NCBI RefSeq assembly: GCF_029893965.1
Contig: NZ_JARXXP010000009.1
Coordinates: 1 to 64,000 of the forward strand
Direction of reading: 5' to 3'
Length of the DNA: 64,000 bases
Origin: Paenibacillus sp. PastM-3
GTDB taxonomy: Bacteria > Bacillota > Bacilli > Paenibacillales > Paenibacillaceae
Part shown: in pieces, positions 33,929-42,804 of the stretch
How the letters are laid out: each line of letters starts with the position of its first letter
Numbering within the stretch: position 1 is the first letter of the stretch
Notes under the pieces: generated by a model
What the model saw: only the letters and a program-made list of their open reading frames with translations
Database searches by the model: none
What the model was told of the DNA's origin: nothing
Made by a program: the position numbers and the translations under genes

Positions 33929-34504
33929 ATGCACACTATGGAGATGGATAATCTATTAACATTAACAACGCGTGAAGAGCTGCGGAGCTGGCTGCAGGCA
34001 TACGGCAGAACGGAGAAATGCTGCTGGGTTATCGTAAGTATGACGCCTGCTCCGGACAAGCTGCTGTATTTGGATGCGGTTGAGGAGGCGCTATGCTGCG
34101 GCTGGATTGACGGAGTCAAGAAAAGCATGGAGCAGGGTGTAGTGCAGCGGCTGTCACCAAGATCCAAAAGAAGCTTATGGACCGAGCTGAACAAAGAACG
34201 GGTCCGCCGCCTGGATAAGCTGGGGCTGATGAGCGAGGAGGGCAGACGGGTGCTGCCTGATATGGCCCCGGAATCTTTTGTAATAGATGAAGCAATTGAG
34301 CAGAGGTTAAAAGAGGACCCGGAGGTCTATGCGAACTTTCTGGCCTTCCCGCTGCTGTACAGCAGAATCCGGATTGATAACATTCAAGGCTACAAGAAGC
34401 AGCCGGAGCTGTTCCGCAGCAGACTGGATAAATTCATTGCCAATACACGGGAGAACCGGATGTATGGGGCATGGCATGATAACGGGCGTCTGATTGATTA
34501 CTGA
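33929..34504 (+). CDS. YdeI/OmpD-associated family protein
   Basis: A 191-residue cytoplasmic protein of the YdeI family. Visible motifs are VEEALCCGWIDGVKKSME near residue 50, RLSPRSKRSLWTELNKERV near 75, and the C-terminal IQGYKKQPELF region. The family is poorly characterised; members have been linked to bacteriocin or peptide tolerance. AGGAG (33921-33925) is 3 nt from ATG 33929 and 12 nt from ATG 33938, so the start is ambiguous by three codons. Two DUF1801 genes follow at 47 and 53 nt, probably cotranscribed. Confidence 0.85.
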   Translation: MHTMEMDNLLTLTTREELRSWLQAYGRTEKCCWVIVSMTPAPDKLLYLDAVEEALCCGWIDGVKKSMEQGVVQRLSPRSKRSLWTELNKERVRRLDKLGLMSEEGRRVLPDMAPESFVIDEAIEQRLKEDPEVYANFLAFPLLYSRIRIDNIQGYKKQPELFRSRLDKFIANTRENRMYGAWHDNGRLIDY

Positions 34505-34551
34505 ATGATGCGGGTGATCACAATAACCCGACTGACCGAGGAGGAGCAAGC

Positions 34552-35016
34552 ATGGAGTACAACGCCAGCAGTCCCGAAAATTATATCCGCCAGCTCCCGG
34601 AAGAGCGCCGGATAATAATTGCAAAGCTTAGAGAAGTGATAAAGGAGAATCTGCCGGAAGGTTATGCAGAGACTATGGGTTACGGGATTGAATACATAGT
34701 TCCGCATGAGCTGTATCCGTCAGGGTATCATGTGAAGCCGGAGCAGCCGCTGCCGTTCATTAGTATAGCCTCGCAGAAAAATCATATCGCACTGTATCAC
34801 ATGGGTATTTATATGCAGCCTGAGCTGTTGTCCTGGTTCCGGGAGGAGTACCCGAAGCATATGAAGACCAAGCTGGATATGGGCAAATCCTGTATCCGTT
34901 TCAAGCCGGCGGGCAACATCCCTTATGAACTGATCAGCGAGTTAAGCCGCAAGCTGACAGTCACCGAATATATTCAGCTTTATGAGCGGGAAATTGCACA
35001 AATGAAGAAGAAATAA
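34552..35016 (+). CDS. DUF1801-domain protein
   Basis: A 154-residue protein of the DUF1801/YdhG-like fold, a small alpha/beta domain related to frataxin-like proteins. Typical features are YIRQLPEERRIIIAKLREVI at the N-terminus, ETMGYGIEYIVPH, and KSCIRFKPAGNIPYELI. GAGGAGGAGC precedes the ATG. It is the second gene of a three-gene run. The biochemical function is unknown. Confidence 0.85.
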   Translation: MEYNASSPENYIRQLPEERRIIIAKLREVIKENLPEGYAETMGYGIEYIVPHELYPSGYHVKPEQPLPFISIASQKNHIALYHMGIYMQPELLSWFREEYPKHMKTKLDMGKSCIRFKPAGNIPYELISELSRKLTVTEYIQLYEREIAQMKKK

Positions 35017-35069
35017 TAGAGCTGGTTTTGATACAACCTGGCTTTTAGACATTTACGGAGGGTGATGAA

Positions 35070-35453
35070 ATGGACGCTGAAAAGGCTACATTTGAGAACA
35101 TTGACGATTATATTGGACAGGCTGCACCGGAGGTCCGGGAGCTTTTACAGGAGATTCGGAAAGTCATTCATGAAGCAGTACCCGAAGCCACCGAGAAAAT
35201 CAGCTATCAGATGCCTACGTTTGACCTGCATGGTAATCTGGTACATTTTGCAGCGTTCAAAAAGCATATCGGTTTCTATCCGGCACCGCGGGGAATCGAA
35301 GCTTTTAAAGACGAGCTGTCCGTCTATAAAGGAGCAAAGGGTTCCGTCCAGTTCCCGCTCGACCAGCCGATGCCCTATGACCTGATCAGCCGGATTGTGA
35401 AATTCAGGGCGGCAGAGAATATTGAGAAAGCTAAGGGGAAGCGGAAGGGATGA
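35070..35453 (+). CDS. DUF1801-domain protein (YdhG/iron-chaperone-like)
   Basis: A 127-residue second DUF1801 protein. It carries the canonical motifs ATEKISYQMPTFDLHGNLVH, HIGFYPAPRGIEAF and GSVQFPLDQPMPYDLI. The closest named relatives are the YdhG proteins and the B. subtilis frataxin-like Fra, an iron chaperone; similarity at this level does not prove that role. GGAGGGTGATGAA precedes the ATG. It differs enough from the neighbouring DUF1801 gene that a recent duplication is unlikely. Confidence 0.85.
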   Translation: MDAEKATFENIDDYIGQAAPEVRELLQEIRKVIHEAVPEATEKISYQMPTFDLHGNLVHFAAFKKHIGFYPAPRGIEAFKDELSVYKGAKGSVQFPLDQPMPYDLISRIVKFRAAENIEKAKGKRKG

Positions 35454-35501
35454 CCCGCCGCGCACTGAATCATTAGTAACTGTGACTTGAAAGGAGCCCC
35501 A

Positions 35502-36029
35502 ATGAAACAATTCGATCTCATCTCCAACATTCATCTGGACTTCTGGCTCAGGCGCAAGGGACCGACAGCGGAGGATAATGTGCGGGAGGTTGAACAATTT
35601 GCAGAGCGTCTGCTGCCGCAGACGGTGTCGGAGGTGCTGGTTATTGCCGGTGATCTGGGACACCGCAACCAGCAGAATGTGGAGTTGCTGCTTGCACTAA
35701 GACAGTATTATTCCAACATCCTGGTTGTAGCCGGGAACCATGATTATTATCTGGTGAACAGCAAGGAGCGATACAAGCTGCAGACTTCGATGAACCGCTG
35801 GTCACATATTGCGGAGGAGCATGCTGCTGATCCGGTAAGCGGTTGTTATTATTTTGACGGCTCAGAGTATATTGCTCATATCGACGGCAAGGTGTGGTAC
35901 TCCAGTCATGTTCATATTAACCATTCTTACAGAAGGGGCGGTTGTCTATTTGTTAATAATGCCCTCGGCTACCCGAATGAGTACAACCGTCCGCAAGGCA
36001 GGATAACAACTGTCATTGCAGCTGTATAA
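35502..36029 (+). pseudogene. Metallophosphoesterase with a missing core, probably inactive
   Basis: A 175-residue calcineurin-like phosphoesterase remnant. It retains AGDLGHRN and VVAGNHDYYL, and a C-terminal block GCLFVNNALGYPNEYN typical of longer relatives. Two defects stand out. The first metal motif reads SNIHLDFW where S-D-x-H is expected, so the Asp ligand is Asn. The segment between the NHD motif and the C-terminal block is far shorter than usual and the terminal G-H-x-H reads SHVH. The frame is open with a good ribosome site (AAAGGAG), so a protein may still be made. Confidence 0.55.
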
Positions 36030-36040
36030 GCAATTCTATA

Positions 36041-36064
36041 AATCCAGCTCCGGCTGGATTTTTC
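36041..36064 (+). terminator. Rho-independent terminator
   Basis: AATCCAGC pairs with GCTGGATT over TCCG, followed by TTTCTT, 12 nt after the preceding stop. Confidence 0.85.
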
Positions 36065-36332
36065 TTGCTGTCAACACTTGTGCTTACACCAGCTGCGCCG
36101 TTTGTTTGTGGGTCATAATCCGGTTAAGGACTTCAGCCCCGTATACTGGCTCTCTGGTTGCCCATCATATTCCGGGCTATTCGCGGTATTAATTCCTGAG
36201 GTGCTTGCAGGTTGATAGTTTAGAATGGGACACAGATCAAGCCGGCCGACAAAAAGCGTACCCTGCCCGAATGAAAAACAATTATATTTGAGGATGATGG
36301 AATAAGTGAATTTGATAGAATGAGGTGGACAG
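36065..36332. other. Intergenic stretch without recognisable gene
   Basis: No convincing reading frame, RNA or repeat was recognised. A 77-codon minus-strand frame crosses the region and the start of the next gene, but it has no ribosome site and no family resemblance. The last 60 bp are AT-rich and presumably carry the promoter of the 36333 gene. Confidence 0.5.
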
Positions 36333-37067
36333 ATGTCAAGAACCATTGTGATTTCCGATATTCACGGCTACTACGATCTCTTTATGAAACTTCTGGAACA
36401 AGTGAAATATGAACCGGCCTGCGATCGATTGTACCTGCTAGGGGATTATGTGGATGGAGGTCCTGAGTCTCTGGCAGTCATCCGGAGTGTCATGCAGCTT
36501 ACTGAAAAAGATAATCTCGTAAAAGCAATAGGAGGAAACCATGATGATATGCTGCTGCACTGGCTGGACGATGACGACTACCCCAGAATGCCCTATACCA
36601 ACCCCAAAAATGGCGGTGCCGCTACGATACGCTCCTTATGTCCCTGGTATCAGTCTCAGGCTGATGATTTCAGGGCAAGAGAATATATTAAAGAGCACTA
36701 TCCCGTTGAAATTTCGTTTTTGCGCCGTCTGCTTTATTACATTGAAGATGAAAAGCACATTTATGTGCATGCAGGCATAGACCCTGCTATTGGAGATTGG
36801 CGGCAGACCTCGCCCAAGGATTTCCGCTGGATCCGCGGAAGATTCTATCACACTGACGGGAATGCTGCATTAACAAAAAGGGTTATCTTCGGTCATGAGG
36901 TTTGCGCGAGGCTCCATCAGGATGAGACGAATTTTAACCCATGGTTCGGTAAGCAATATACCGGGATTGACGGTGGTGTGAAGTTCGGGTATCAGCTGAA
37001 TGCCCTGATTATTGATGAGCAAGCCGGGTATCAAACGTCAAGCGTACAGAGGAGGGACAGGGAATGA
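36333..37067 (+). CDS. PPP-type serine/threonine or diadenosine-tetraphosphate phosphatase
   Basis: A 244-residue metallophosphoesterase with all PPP-family motifs intact: ISDIHGYYD (D-x-H), GDYVDGG (GDxxDG), GGNHDDM (GNHD), VHAGID and the downstream FGHEV. This set fits bacterial PPP phosphatases and PrpE/ApaH-like enzymes, which are hard to separate by sequence. GAGGTGG precedes the ATG. Its stop overlaps the next start (ATGA), so the downstream Cys-rich protein is cotranslated. Confidence 0.88.
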   Translation: MSRTIVISDIHGYYDLFMKLLEQVKYEPACDRLYLLGDYVDGGPESLAVIRSVMQLTEKDNLVKAIGGNHDDMLLHWLDDDDYPRMPYTNPKNGGAATIRSLCPWYQSQADDFRAREYIKEHYPVEISFLRRLLYYIEDEKHIYVHAGIDPAIGDWRQTSPKDFRWIRGRFYHTDGNAALTKRVIFGHEVCARLHQDETNFNPWFGKQYTGIDGGVKFGYQLNALIIDEQAGYQTSSVQRRDRE

Positions 37068-37450
37068 TGCATAAACAGGAGGAGCTGCTGCAGCGTTTTC
37101 CGTGGGCGGAGAGCAAGGACGGTAACGGCTGCGGGAGAGGCCATCTGGCTCCGTGCTGGTGCGGGGATGGCTGGTATACCTTGATTTACAGCATGTTTGA
37201 AGAAATTGAAAACTTGTTCAAAGCGGAAAACAGACCAATGGACATAGAGGTATATGAGATAAAAGAAAAATACGGCGAAATGAGGGTGAGTATCGGGAGC
37301 AGTTTGCGTGAAGTGTATAACATCGTTGATACCTATGAGCAACGTTCGTCGGAAGTTTGCGAGGAATGCGGTGAGAAAGGGAAGATACGTGACAATAACG
37401 GCTGGCTGTCTGCTCACTGTGATTCGTGTTATCAGAAACACATAGGGTGA
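37064..37450 (+). CDS. Conserved hypothetical Cys-rich protein
   Basis: A 128-residue protein of unknown function. CGRGHLAPCWCGDGWY lies near residues 23-38 and CEECGEKGK...CDSCYQ near the end, giving a probable C-terminal zinc ribbon. The IKEKYGEMRVSI block in the middle is shared with many uncharacterised bacterial and phage proteins. Its start overlaps the phosphatase stop by 4 nt, suggesting a functional pair. Confidence 0.75.
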   Translation: MMHKQEELLQRFPWAESKDGNGCGRGHLAPCWCGDGWYTLIYSMFEEIENLFKAENRPMDIEVYEIKEKYGEMRVSIGSSLREVYNIVDTYEQRSSEVCEECGEKGKIRDNNGWLSAHCDSCYQKHIG

Positions 37451-37493
37451 ATTTGAGCTGGGCGTGTGGCGCAAAAAAATAATCTGATGACTG

Positions 37494-37527
37494 AGCCAGG
37501 CTTTGAACTCCAGAGCCTGGCTTGTTT
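37494..37527 (+). terminator. Rho-independent terminator
   Basis: AGCCAGGCT pairs with AGCCTGGCT over an 11-nt loop and is followed by TGTTTGTG, about 43 nt after the preceding stop. Confidence 0.65.
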
Positions 37528-37586
37528 GTGTCAAAAACCGGCTGTACCGGATGCTGCCTCGTAACCCATTTTACCGACAGCTCTGT

Positions 37587-38477
37587 TCACAGCCCCGCAA
37601 TCGGAAAATACAAATCACATTCACAATAATGCCTGTTGCCCTTGGCGTAATTGACGGACTCGTAGCTGAATTTCTCCTCCAGCTCAAACTGCACCGTCGG
37701 CATCCAGATATCGAAGATATACCTCCAGATTTCACTCAGGGACTCGGCGGAGATTTCTTCAGGCCGGTGGAGGCCGATATAGGTAAACACCCCGTATTTA
37801 TGCGGCTTCGTGTGCCGCACATTCATATCCGGCGGGATGATGCTGCTGTGATTGATCTGCAGGGACGGCTGGTAAAAAGTCAAGCCCTGGAACGGTTCAG
37901 GAACAGCAGTGAAACCGATATAAACATCCTTTTGCACCGGACTCAGAATACGCTGGCGGTCCAGGGTGAAGAAGTCAACGCCAAGTCTGGCAGCATCCAC
38001 AGCGTCGGCGCTGCGCCCGTCCTTCAGGGTATATTCCGGGCCGGCAATCGAGAAGGAAGGGACCACGCTGATGGAGCGGAAGAAGACCAGCCCATCGCCG
38101 GCGCGGCTCATAAAGTCTGCATTGAACCGGTCGAGGATACTGAGCTGGGACGGGGATTTGCGCCATTTTGCCGGAGTAAGGCCGTACTCTTCCTTGAAGC
38201 TGCGGTTATAGGTCCGTTCACAGCTGAAGCCGTACTTATCCGCAATAAACGCAATGCCGGTCTGCTGGGTCAGCAGATCTCCGAGTGAGCTGGCGATCCG
38301 CCTTCTCCGCACATATTCCATGAGGCCGGTTGACGTTGCTCCCTTCCAGATGCGCAGCAGATGAAACTTGGAGACCTTAACATGCTCCGAAATATCGTCA
38401 AGACACAGCGGCTCAAGCAGATGCTCTTCAATAAAATCCGTTGTCCGGTTAATGGTTTCCAGCAGGTAATGATCCAT
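37587..38477 (-). CDS. AraC-family regulator with C-terminal GyrI-like domain
   Basis: A 296-residue transcription factor. The N-terminal 110 residues are a double helix-turn-helix (LDDISEHVKVSKFHLLRIWK and IADKYGFSCERTYNRSFKE), and the C-terminal 155 residues are a GyrI/AraC effector-binding domain ending in CECDLYFPI. This is the Rob/BmrR-type layout for drug or small-molecule sensing. AGGAGG lies 6 nt before the ATG. It diverges from the nucleotidyltransferase-UvrA-like pair across 126 bp and may regulate it (inference). Confidence 0.9.
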   Translation of the reverse strand: MDHYLLETINRTTDFIEEHLLEPLCLDDISEHVKVSKFHLLRIWKGATSTGLMEYVRRRRIASSLGDLLTQQTGIAFIADKYGFSCERTYNRSFKEEYGLTPAKWRKSPSQLSILDRFNADFMSRAGDGLVFFRSISVVPSFSIAGPEYTLKDGRSADAVDAARLGVDFFTLDRQRILSPVQKDVYIGFTAVPEPFQGLTFYQPSLQINHSSIIPPDMNVRHTKPHKYGVFTYIGLHRPEEISAESLSEIWRYIFDIWMPTVQFELEEKFSYESVNYAKGNRHYCECDLYFPIAGL

Positions 38478-38603
38478 GTGTTCCTCCTGTACTTAGCAAT
38501 TAGTGTCCGGTTTGGGAAATGGATGAGGTGTATAATTCTACCATAAGCTCAAAAAAGGGCAAGCGATTTCAATCATAAAGCGAGGGAAGAAGGAGGAACG
38601 GAG

Positions 38604-39518
38604 ATGGAGAAAAGGTTATTGCCTGAGCTGCAGGAGCGATACCGGGCTGCAACGGATGGCTTTGTAGACCGGGTGAAGGGCGACCCGAATATCATCGCGG
38701 TCATTGTGTGCGGCAGCCTGGCTTACGATACGGTCTGGGAGAAAAGCGACATCGACATGACCCTGATCATCCGTGACCAGACGCTGCAGCAGAGTGCATA
38801 CTGTCTGGATGAAGACGGCATCATCATCAATGTGCAGCTGTTTGAGCGGAGCAGCTTTAAGCGGGGGATGGACCGGCTGCTTGGCGGCTCGATGCCGCAG
38901 TCGTATTTTGCCAAGGGGCAGATGGTTTACAGCTCGGATGACAGTCTATATGACTATTTTGATGAGATGAGAAGGATGGGCAGCCAGGATATTGCGCGGT
39001 CGCTGCTGTGGCGGTCTTGTGAGCTGATTGATGTGTATCACAAATGCCAGAAATGGCTGACGGTGCGTAAGGACCACAGGTACACCCAGTTTTTCCTCCT
39101 GAAAGCAGCTGATTTGATCGCTGGTATGGAGCTGTGTGCACAAGCTGAGCCGCCGACCCGTGAAGCGGTATTGAGCATGCTGGAGCGTTCCCCGGCGCAG
39201 ATGGCCCCCTTTTACCAGAAGCCGTTGTCCGGACCGTTAAGCGAAGCTGAGCTATGGAGTGCCATACAGGAGATAGAGCAGGTGCTGGACCGCCATCTTG
39301 AGGCTATGAGCCGTCCGGTGCTTGATTTTATGGGGGATCAGTCGCTTAAGACGATGACCATGCTGACCAGGCATTTTCATATGGAAGGGCATTATCTGAT
39401 TAACATTCTGGACTATATGGCGGATAAGGGGATCATCGAGAAGGTATCCCAGACGATTCGCATCACATCCAAAAGCAAACCGGCGGCGGAGGAAATCGGA
39501 TTTCTATACATACCATAG
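38604..39518 (+). CDS. Nucleotidyltransferase-fold protein
   Basis: A 304-residue protein with an N-terminal Pol-beta-type nucleotidyltransferase core: [20 protein letters not shown] gives the GS-x9-13-DxD active site. The rest is helical, with a basic C-terminus. It resembles aminoglycoside-type nucleotidyltransferases only in the core. GAAGGAGG precedes the ATG. The UvrA-like gene begins 18 nt after its stop, so they form an operon. The substrate is unknown. Confidence 0.75.
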   Translation: MEKRLLPELQERYRAATDGFVDRVKGDPNIIAVIVCGSLAYDTVWEKSDIDMTLIIRDQTLQQSAYCLDEDGIIINVQLFERSSFKRGMDRLLGGSMPQSYFAKGQMVYSSDDSLYDYFDEMRRMGSQDIARSLLWRSCELIDVYHKCQKWLTVRKDHRYTQFFLLKAADLIAGMELCAQAEPPTREAVLSMLERSPAQMAPFYQKPLSGPLSEAELWSAIQEIEQVLDRHLEAMSRPVLDFMGDQSLKTMTMLTRHFHMEGHYLINILDYMADKGIIEKVSQTIRITSKSKPAAEEIGFLYIP

Positions 39519-39536
39519 CGGGGGGAGAACGGGCAA

Positions 39537-42407
39537 ATGTCCATAAGAACGAGTATTGAAATCTCCGGAGCGAAGCAGAACAACCTCAAGAATGTGTCGG
39601 TGGAGATTCCGCGCGATAAGCTGACGGTGATAACGGGAGTCTCCGGCTCCGGCAAGTCCTCGCTGGCATTTGATGTGATCTATGGGGAGGGGCAGCGGAG
39701 GTTTCTCGATTCCATCTCCAATTTTGCCAAAAGCCGGATCAGCCAGCTCAAAAAAGCCAAGGTCGATTATGTGCGCGGCCTGTCTCCGGTCATAGCGATT
39801 GAGCAGAAAAAAGGCAACAATAACCCGCGCTCCACGGTCGGGACGGTGACGGATACCAATGACTATCTTCGCTTGCTGTTCGCCACAGCGGGTACGGGGC
39901 ATTGTCCGGAATGCAGCAAGCCGCTGCGCCAGCTGTCTGCCGCCCAGATTGCCGAGCATATTACCGGTCTGCCGGAGGGGACGGTCATTGAGCTGCGGGC
40001 TCCGGTGTACAAAATATACGGGGAGGATTACAGCTACACCTTCCAGCAGCTAAGGGAAAAGGGCTTCAAGCATCTTCTGATCGACGGGGAGCCGGTATCG
40101 CTGGGGGATGAGCTGGAGACGGATGAGAGCAAGTCCCATGTCATCGAGATTGTGATTGACCGGATTACGCTGCGCCATGATACCTATATTCAGCTTACGA
40201 AGTCCATTGAAGCGGCCATTCTGGCACTGGATGAGGATATTATGATCAAGGTGGAGGTGATCGGCGGGGCGCCGGAGGATTTCTACGAACACTTTGCCTG
40301 CCCGGAGCATCACTTTTTCCTGTGCGATATGCAGCCGTTCCATTTCTCTTTTAACACGCCGGCGAGTACCTGCCATACCTGTCTCGGGGTGGGGATGTCC
40401 TATGTAGTGGAGCCGCATTTCCTGGTGGTCGCCCCGGAGAAGAGCATCAGCAAAGGCGCGCTCAAGAATACGGTGTTCAATACCTCAGGCAAGGATAGCT
40501 ACCGTACGGTGCTGATGTACAGCCTGTCGCAGAAATACAATTTCAGTCTGGATACCCCGTTTTATGAGCTGCCAAAAGAAATTCACGAGCTGCTCTTCTA
40601 CGGAACCAGAGGCGAGCTTGTGCCGATGCTGCAGCCGCCGTTTTCCCAGAAGAAAAATTGGATGACCGGCCGGGACCGGGCATTCGGCGGCTTTGTCCAT
40701 GAGATGGAGAGCTGGTACAAGCATTATATCCGCAAGTCCTCCACAACAGAGGCGTTTGAGCCGACCTTCATCAAGGACTGTATGATTGAAAAAATCTGCC
40801 CGGAATGCGGCGGCGCCCGGCTCAAGCAGCAGCGGCTGCAGGTAACGGTCGGAGGCAAAAATATCGATCAGCTGAGCCGGATGCAGCTGCAGGAGCTGCT
40901 GGCTTTTCTGGAGGCGCTCACCTTTGAGCCGGAGGTCCGTGATGTGGCGGAGACGATTGTCCGCGAGCTGCATACGCGAATCAGCCTGCTGATCGAAATC
41001 GGCCTGCATTACATCAATCTTGGCAGACGAAGTGACAGTATCTCCGGCGGTGAGATGCAGCGGATTAAGATGTCCACCCAGATCAGCAGCGAGCTGATGG
41101 GCATGCTCTACATTATGGATGAGCCGAGCATCGGGCTGCATCCCCGCGATTCCGGCAGAGTGATTGAGACGATGAAAAAGCTGCGCGATCTCGGCAACAC
41201 GGTAATCGTTGTGGAGCATGATCTGGAAACGATCGGCTGTGCCGATCATATTATCGAGATTGGCCCGGGTCCGGGAATTCACGGCGGTAACATCGTTGCC
41301 AGCGGAACACTGGAGGATATAAAGGAAGCTGAAGAATCGGTCACAGGCAGCTATTTGTCCGGCAGAACGGTTATTCCGGTGCCTGAGCGGCGGCGCAATC
41401 TGGGAGATACCTTTCTCTCCATTCAAGGCGCGAGGGAGAACAATCTGAAGGAGGTCGATCTCGATATTCCGCTGAATGTATTCATCTGCATTACCGGCGT
41501 GTCCGGTTCGGGCAAAAGCTCGCTGATCAACGAAATCCTGACCAAGCAGCTCAAAATCGACAAGACAGGCGCGCGGATCGTTGCCGGCAAGCATGACTAT
41601 GTGTTCGGGGCTGATCTGGTCAACCATGTCATCAATATCGACCAGTCGCCGATCGGCCGCAACAGCAAGTCGAACCCGGCCACCTACATCGGGCTGTATG
41701 ATAAAATCCGCGATCTGTTTGCCTCGCAGCCGGAGGCTGTGGAGCGCGGCTATCAATCGATCGACTTCAGTCTGACCCATGCCAACGGGACCCGCTGTGA
41801 GCACTGTGCAGGGGACGGGATCATCGTCACCAGCCTGCAGTTCATGGCCGACATCGAAACGATCTGCCCGGTGTGCAAGGGCAACCGCTTCTCGGAGGAA
41901 GGGCTGGAGATCAAGATCCGGGACAAATCCATCTCGGATGTGCTGGATATGACGGTGGAGGAGGCTGTCGAATTTTTCGCAGACCACAAGTACCTCAGAC
42001 ATAAGCTGGGCATTATGAACGAGCTCGGACTGGGCTATCTGACACTCGGCCAGAGCTCGACGACCCTCTCCGGCGGGGAAGCACAGCGGGTCAAGCTGTC
42101 GAATGAGCTGGCGAAGATCAAGCGCGGCGCGCACAATCTGTACATTCTCGACGAGCCGACCACCGGGCTGCACCTGGCCGACATCCAGAAGCTGCTGCTG
42201 GCGCTGAACAAGCTGGTGGACGGCGGCCATTCCGTCATCGTGATCGAGCATCATCTTGACGTGATAAAGTCCGCCGATTACATCATCGATATGGGTCCGG
42301 AGGGCGGGAACGGCGGCGGATTTGTGGTCGCGGAGGGGACCCCGGAGCAGGTTGCGAAGGTTGAGGCGTCGCATACCGGGCGGTATTTGCGGAGTGTGCT
42401 GGGGTAG
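39537..42407 (+). CDS. UvrA paralog (excision-repair-type ABC ATPase)
   Basis: A 956-residue soluble ABC ATPase of the UvrA family with two nucleotide-binding halves: Walker [11 protein letters not shown] occurs near residues 34 and 655, with signatures [10 protein letters not shown] and [10 protein letters not shown]. Zinc-type Cys clusters are [18 protein letters not shown], and CEHCAGDG paired with CPVCKGNR. The text around residues 115-250 departs from canonical UvrA ([11 protein letters not shown], then [11 protein letters not shown]), so this looks like a paralog of the UvrA2/drug-resistance type rather than the housekeeping gene. No uvrB is adjacent. It is cotranscribed with a nucleotidyltransferase. 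Confidence 0.85.
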   Translation: MSIRTSIEISGAKQNNLKNVSVEIPRDKLTVITGVSGSGKSSLAFDVIYGEGQRRFLDSISNFAKSRISQLKKAKVDYVRGLSPVIAIEQKKGNNNPRSTVGTVTDTNDYLRLLFATAGTGHCPECSKPLRQLSAAQIAEHITGLPEGTVIELRAPVYKIYGEDYSYTFQQLREKGFKHLLIDGEPVSLGDELETDESKSHVIEIVIDRITLRHDTYIQLTKSIEAAILALDEDIMIKVEVIGGAPEDFYEHFACPEHHFFLCDMQPFHFSFNTPASTCHTCLGVGMSYVVEPHFLVVAPEKSISKGALKNTVFNTSGKDSYRTVLMYSLSQKYNFSLDTPFYELPKEIHELLFYGTRGELVPMLQPPFSQKKNWMTGRDRAFGGFVHEMESWYKHYIRKSSTTEAFEPTFIKDCMIEKICPECGGARLKQQRLQVTVGGKNIDQLSRMQLQELLAFLEALTFEPEVRDVAETIVRELHTRISLLIEIGLHYINLGRRSDSISGGEMQRIKMSTQISSELMGMLYIMDEPSIGLHPRDSGRVIETMKKLRDLGNTVIVVEHDLETIGCADHIIEIGPGPGIHGGNIVASGTLEDIKEAEESVTGSYLSGRTVIPVPERRRNLGDTFLSIQGARENNLKEVDLDIPLNVFICITGVSGSGKSSLINEILTKQLKIDKTGARIVAGKHDYVFGADLVNHVINIDQSPIGRNSKSNPATYIGLYDKIRDLFASQPEAVERGYQSIDFSLTHANGTRCEHCAGDGIIVTSLQFMADIETICPVCKGNRFSEEGLEIKIRDKSISDVLDMTVEEAVEFFADHKYLRHKLGIMNELGLGYLTLGQSSTTLSGGEAQRVKLSNELAKIKRGAHNLYILDEPTTGLHLADIQKLLLALNKLVDGGHSVIVIEHHLDVIKSADYIIDMGPEGGNGGGFVVAEGTPEQVAKVEASHTGRYLRSVLG

Positions 42408-42410
42408 AAT

Positions 42411-42463
42411 GCTAACGGGCTAGCGAGTGCTGTGGTAAAGAGCTAACAAGCTAGCGAGTGCTG
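42411..42463 (+). repeat. Short direct repeat after the UvrA-like gene
   Basis: Two 22-bp copies, GCTAACGGGCTAGCGAGTGC plus TG and the same with AA for GG, are spaced 31 bp apart, immediately after the UvrA-like stop. Each half contains GCTA...TAGC symmetry. Confidence 0.7.
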
Positions 42464-42494
42464 GTTTTTCTGGGTAAGTGAGAGGGGCTAATCA

Positions 42495-42686
42495 AATTAA
42501 GTGGAAATTAGCCACCTAATTCAAGGTGATTCGGCCAGTTAAAAGGATTAGGTGGAAAAAAGTCAGTTAATTTTCCCGTTTTCAGCCCTAAAGGGGGCTT
42601 TTAGGCAGAATTAGGTGCCGATTTTCCAACTAATGCTTAGAAATTTCGATAAATCGCAGAATTAGGTGGCGAAAATCCACTTAGAT
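42495..42686. repeat. Four-unit inverted repeat element, family 2
   Basis: Four 27-bp units start at 42495, 42546, 42609 and 42660 (distances 51, 63 and 51). Each is a hairpin-like inverted repeat with arms related to AATTAGGTGG and CCACCTAATT around a 7-nt centre. The centre is AAA-led in units 1 and 2 and reversed in units 3 and 4. Unit 1 resembles the complement of unit 4, and unit 2 that of unit 3, so the order is direct, direct, inverted, inverted. The sequence is unrelated to family 1 but the layout is the same. Confidence 0.85.
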
Positions 42687-42804
42687 GGCGGATATACGCA
42701 TCAGAAGCTGGTACTCAAACGATAAGCAATCAATATACAGCCGCCGGACATCGATTAGTGCCGACGGCTACTGTATAATACGCAGAACTGATTGGGAGGG
42801 AGTC

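Noticed and set aside
40485-42374. A 629-codon minus-strand frame opposite the UvrA-like gene
   Set aside because: It is the complement of a high-GC, codon-biased gene with clear Walker motifs on the plus strand; the antisense translation has no recognisable domain.
42685-42804. Upstream start of the 42.8-kb phosphotransferase
   Set aside because: The ATG at 42685 overlaps the last unit of the family 2 repeat, and the 40-residue extension has no homology-like pattern; GGGAGGGAG precedes ATG 42805.
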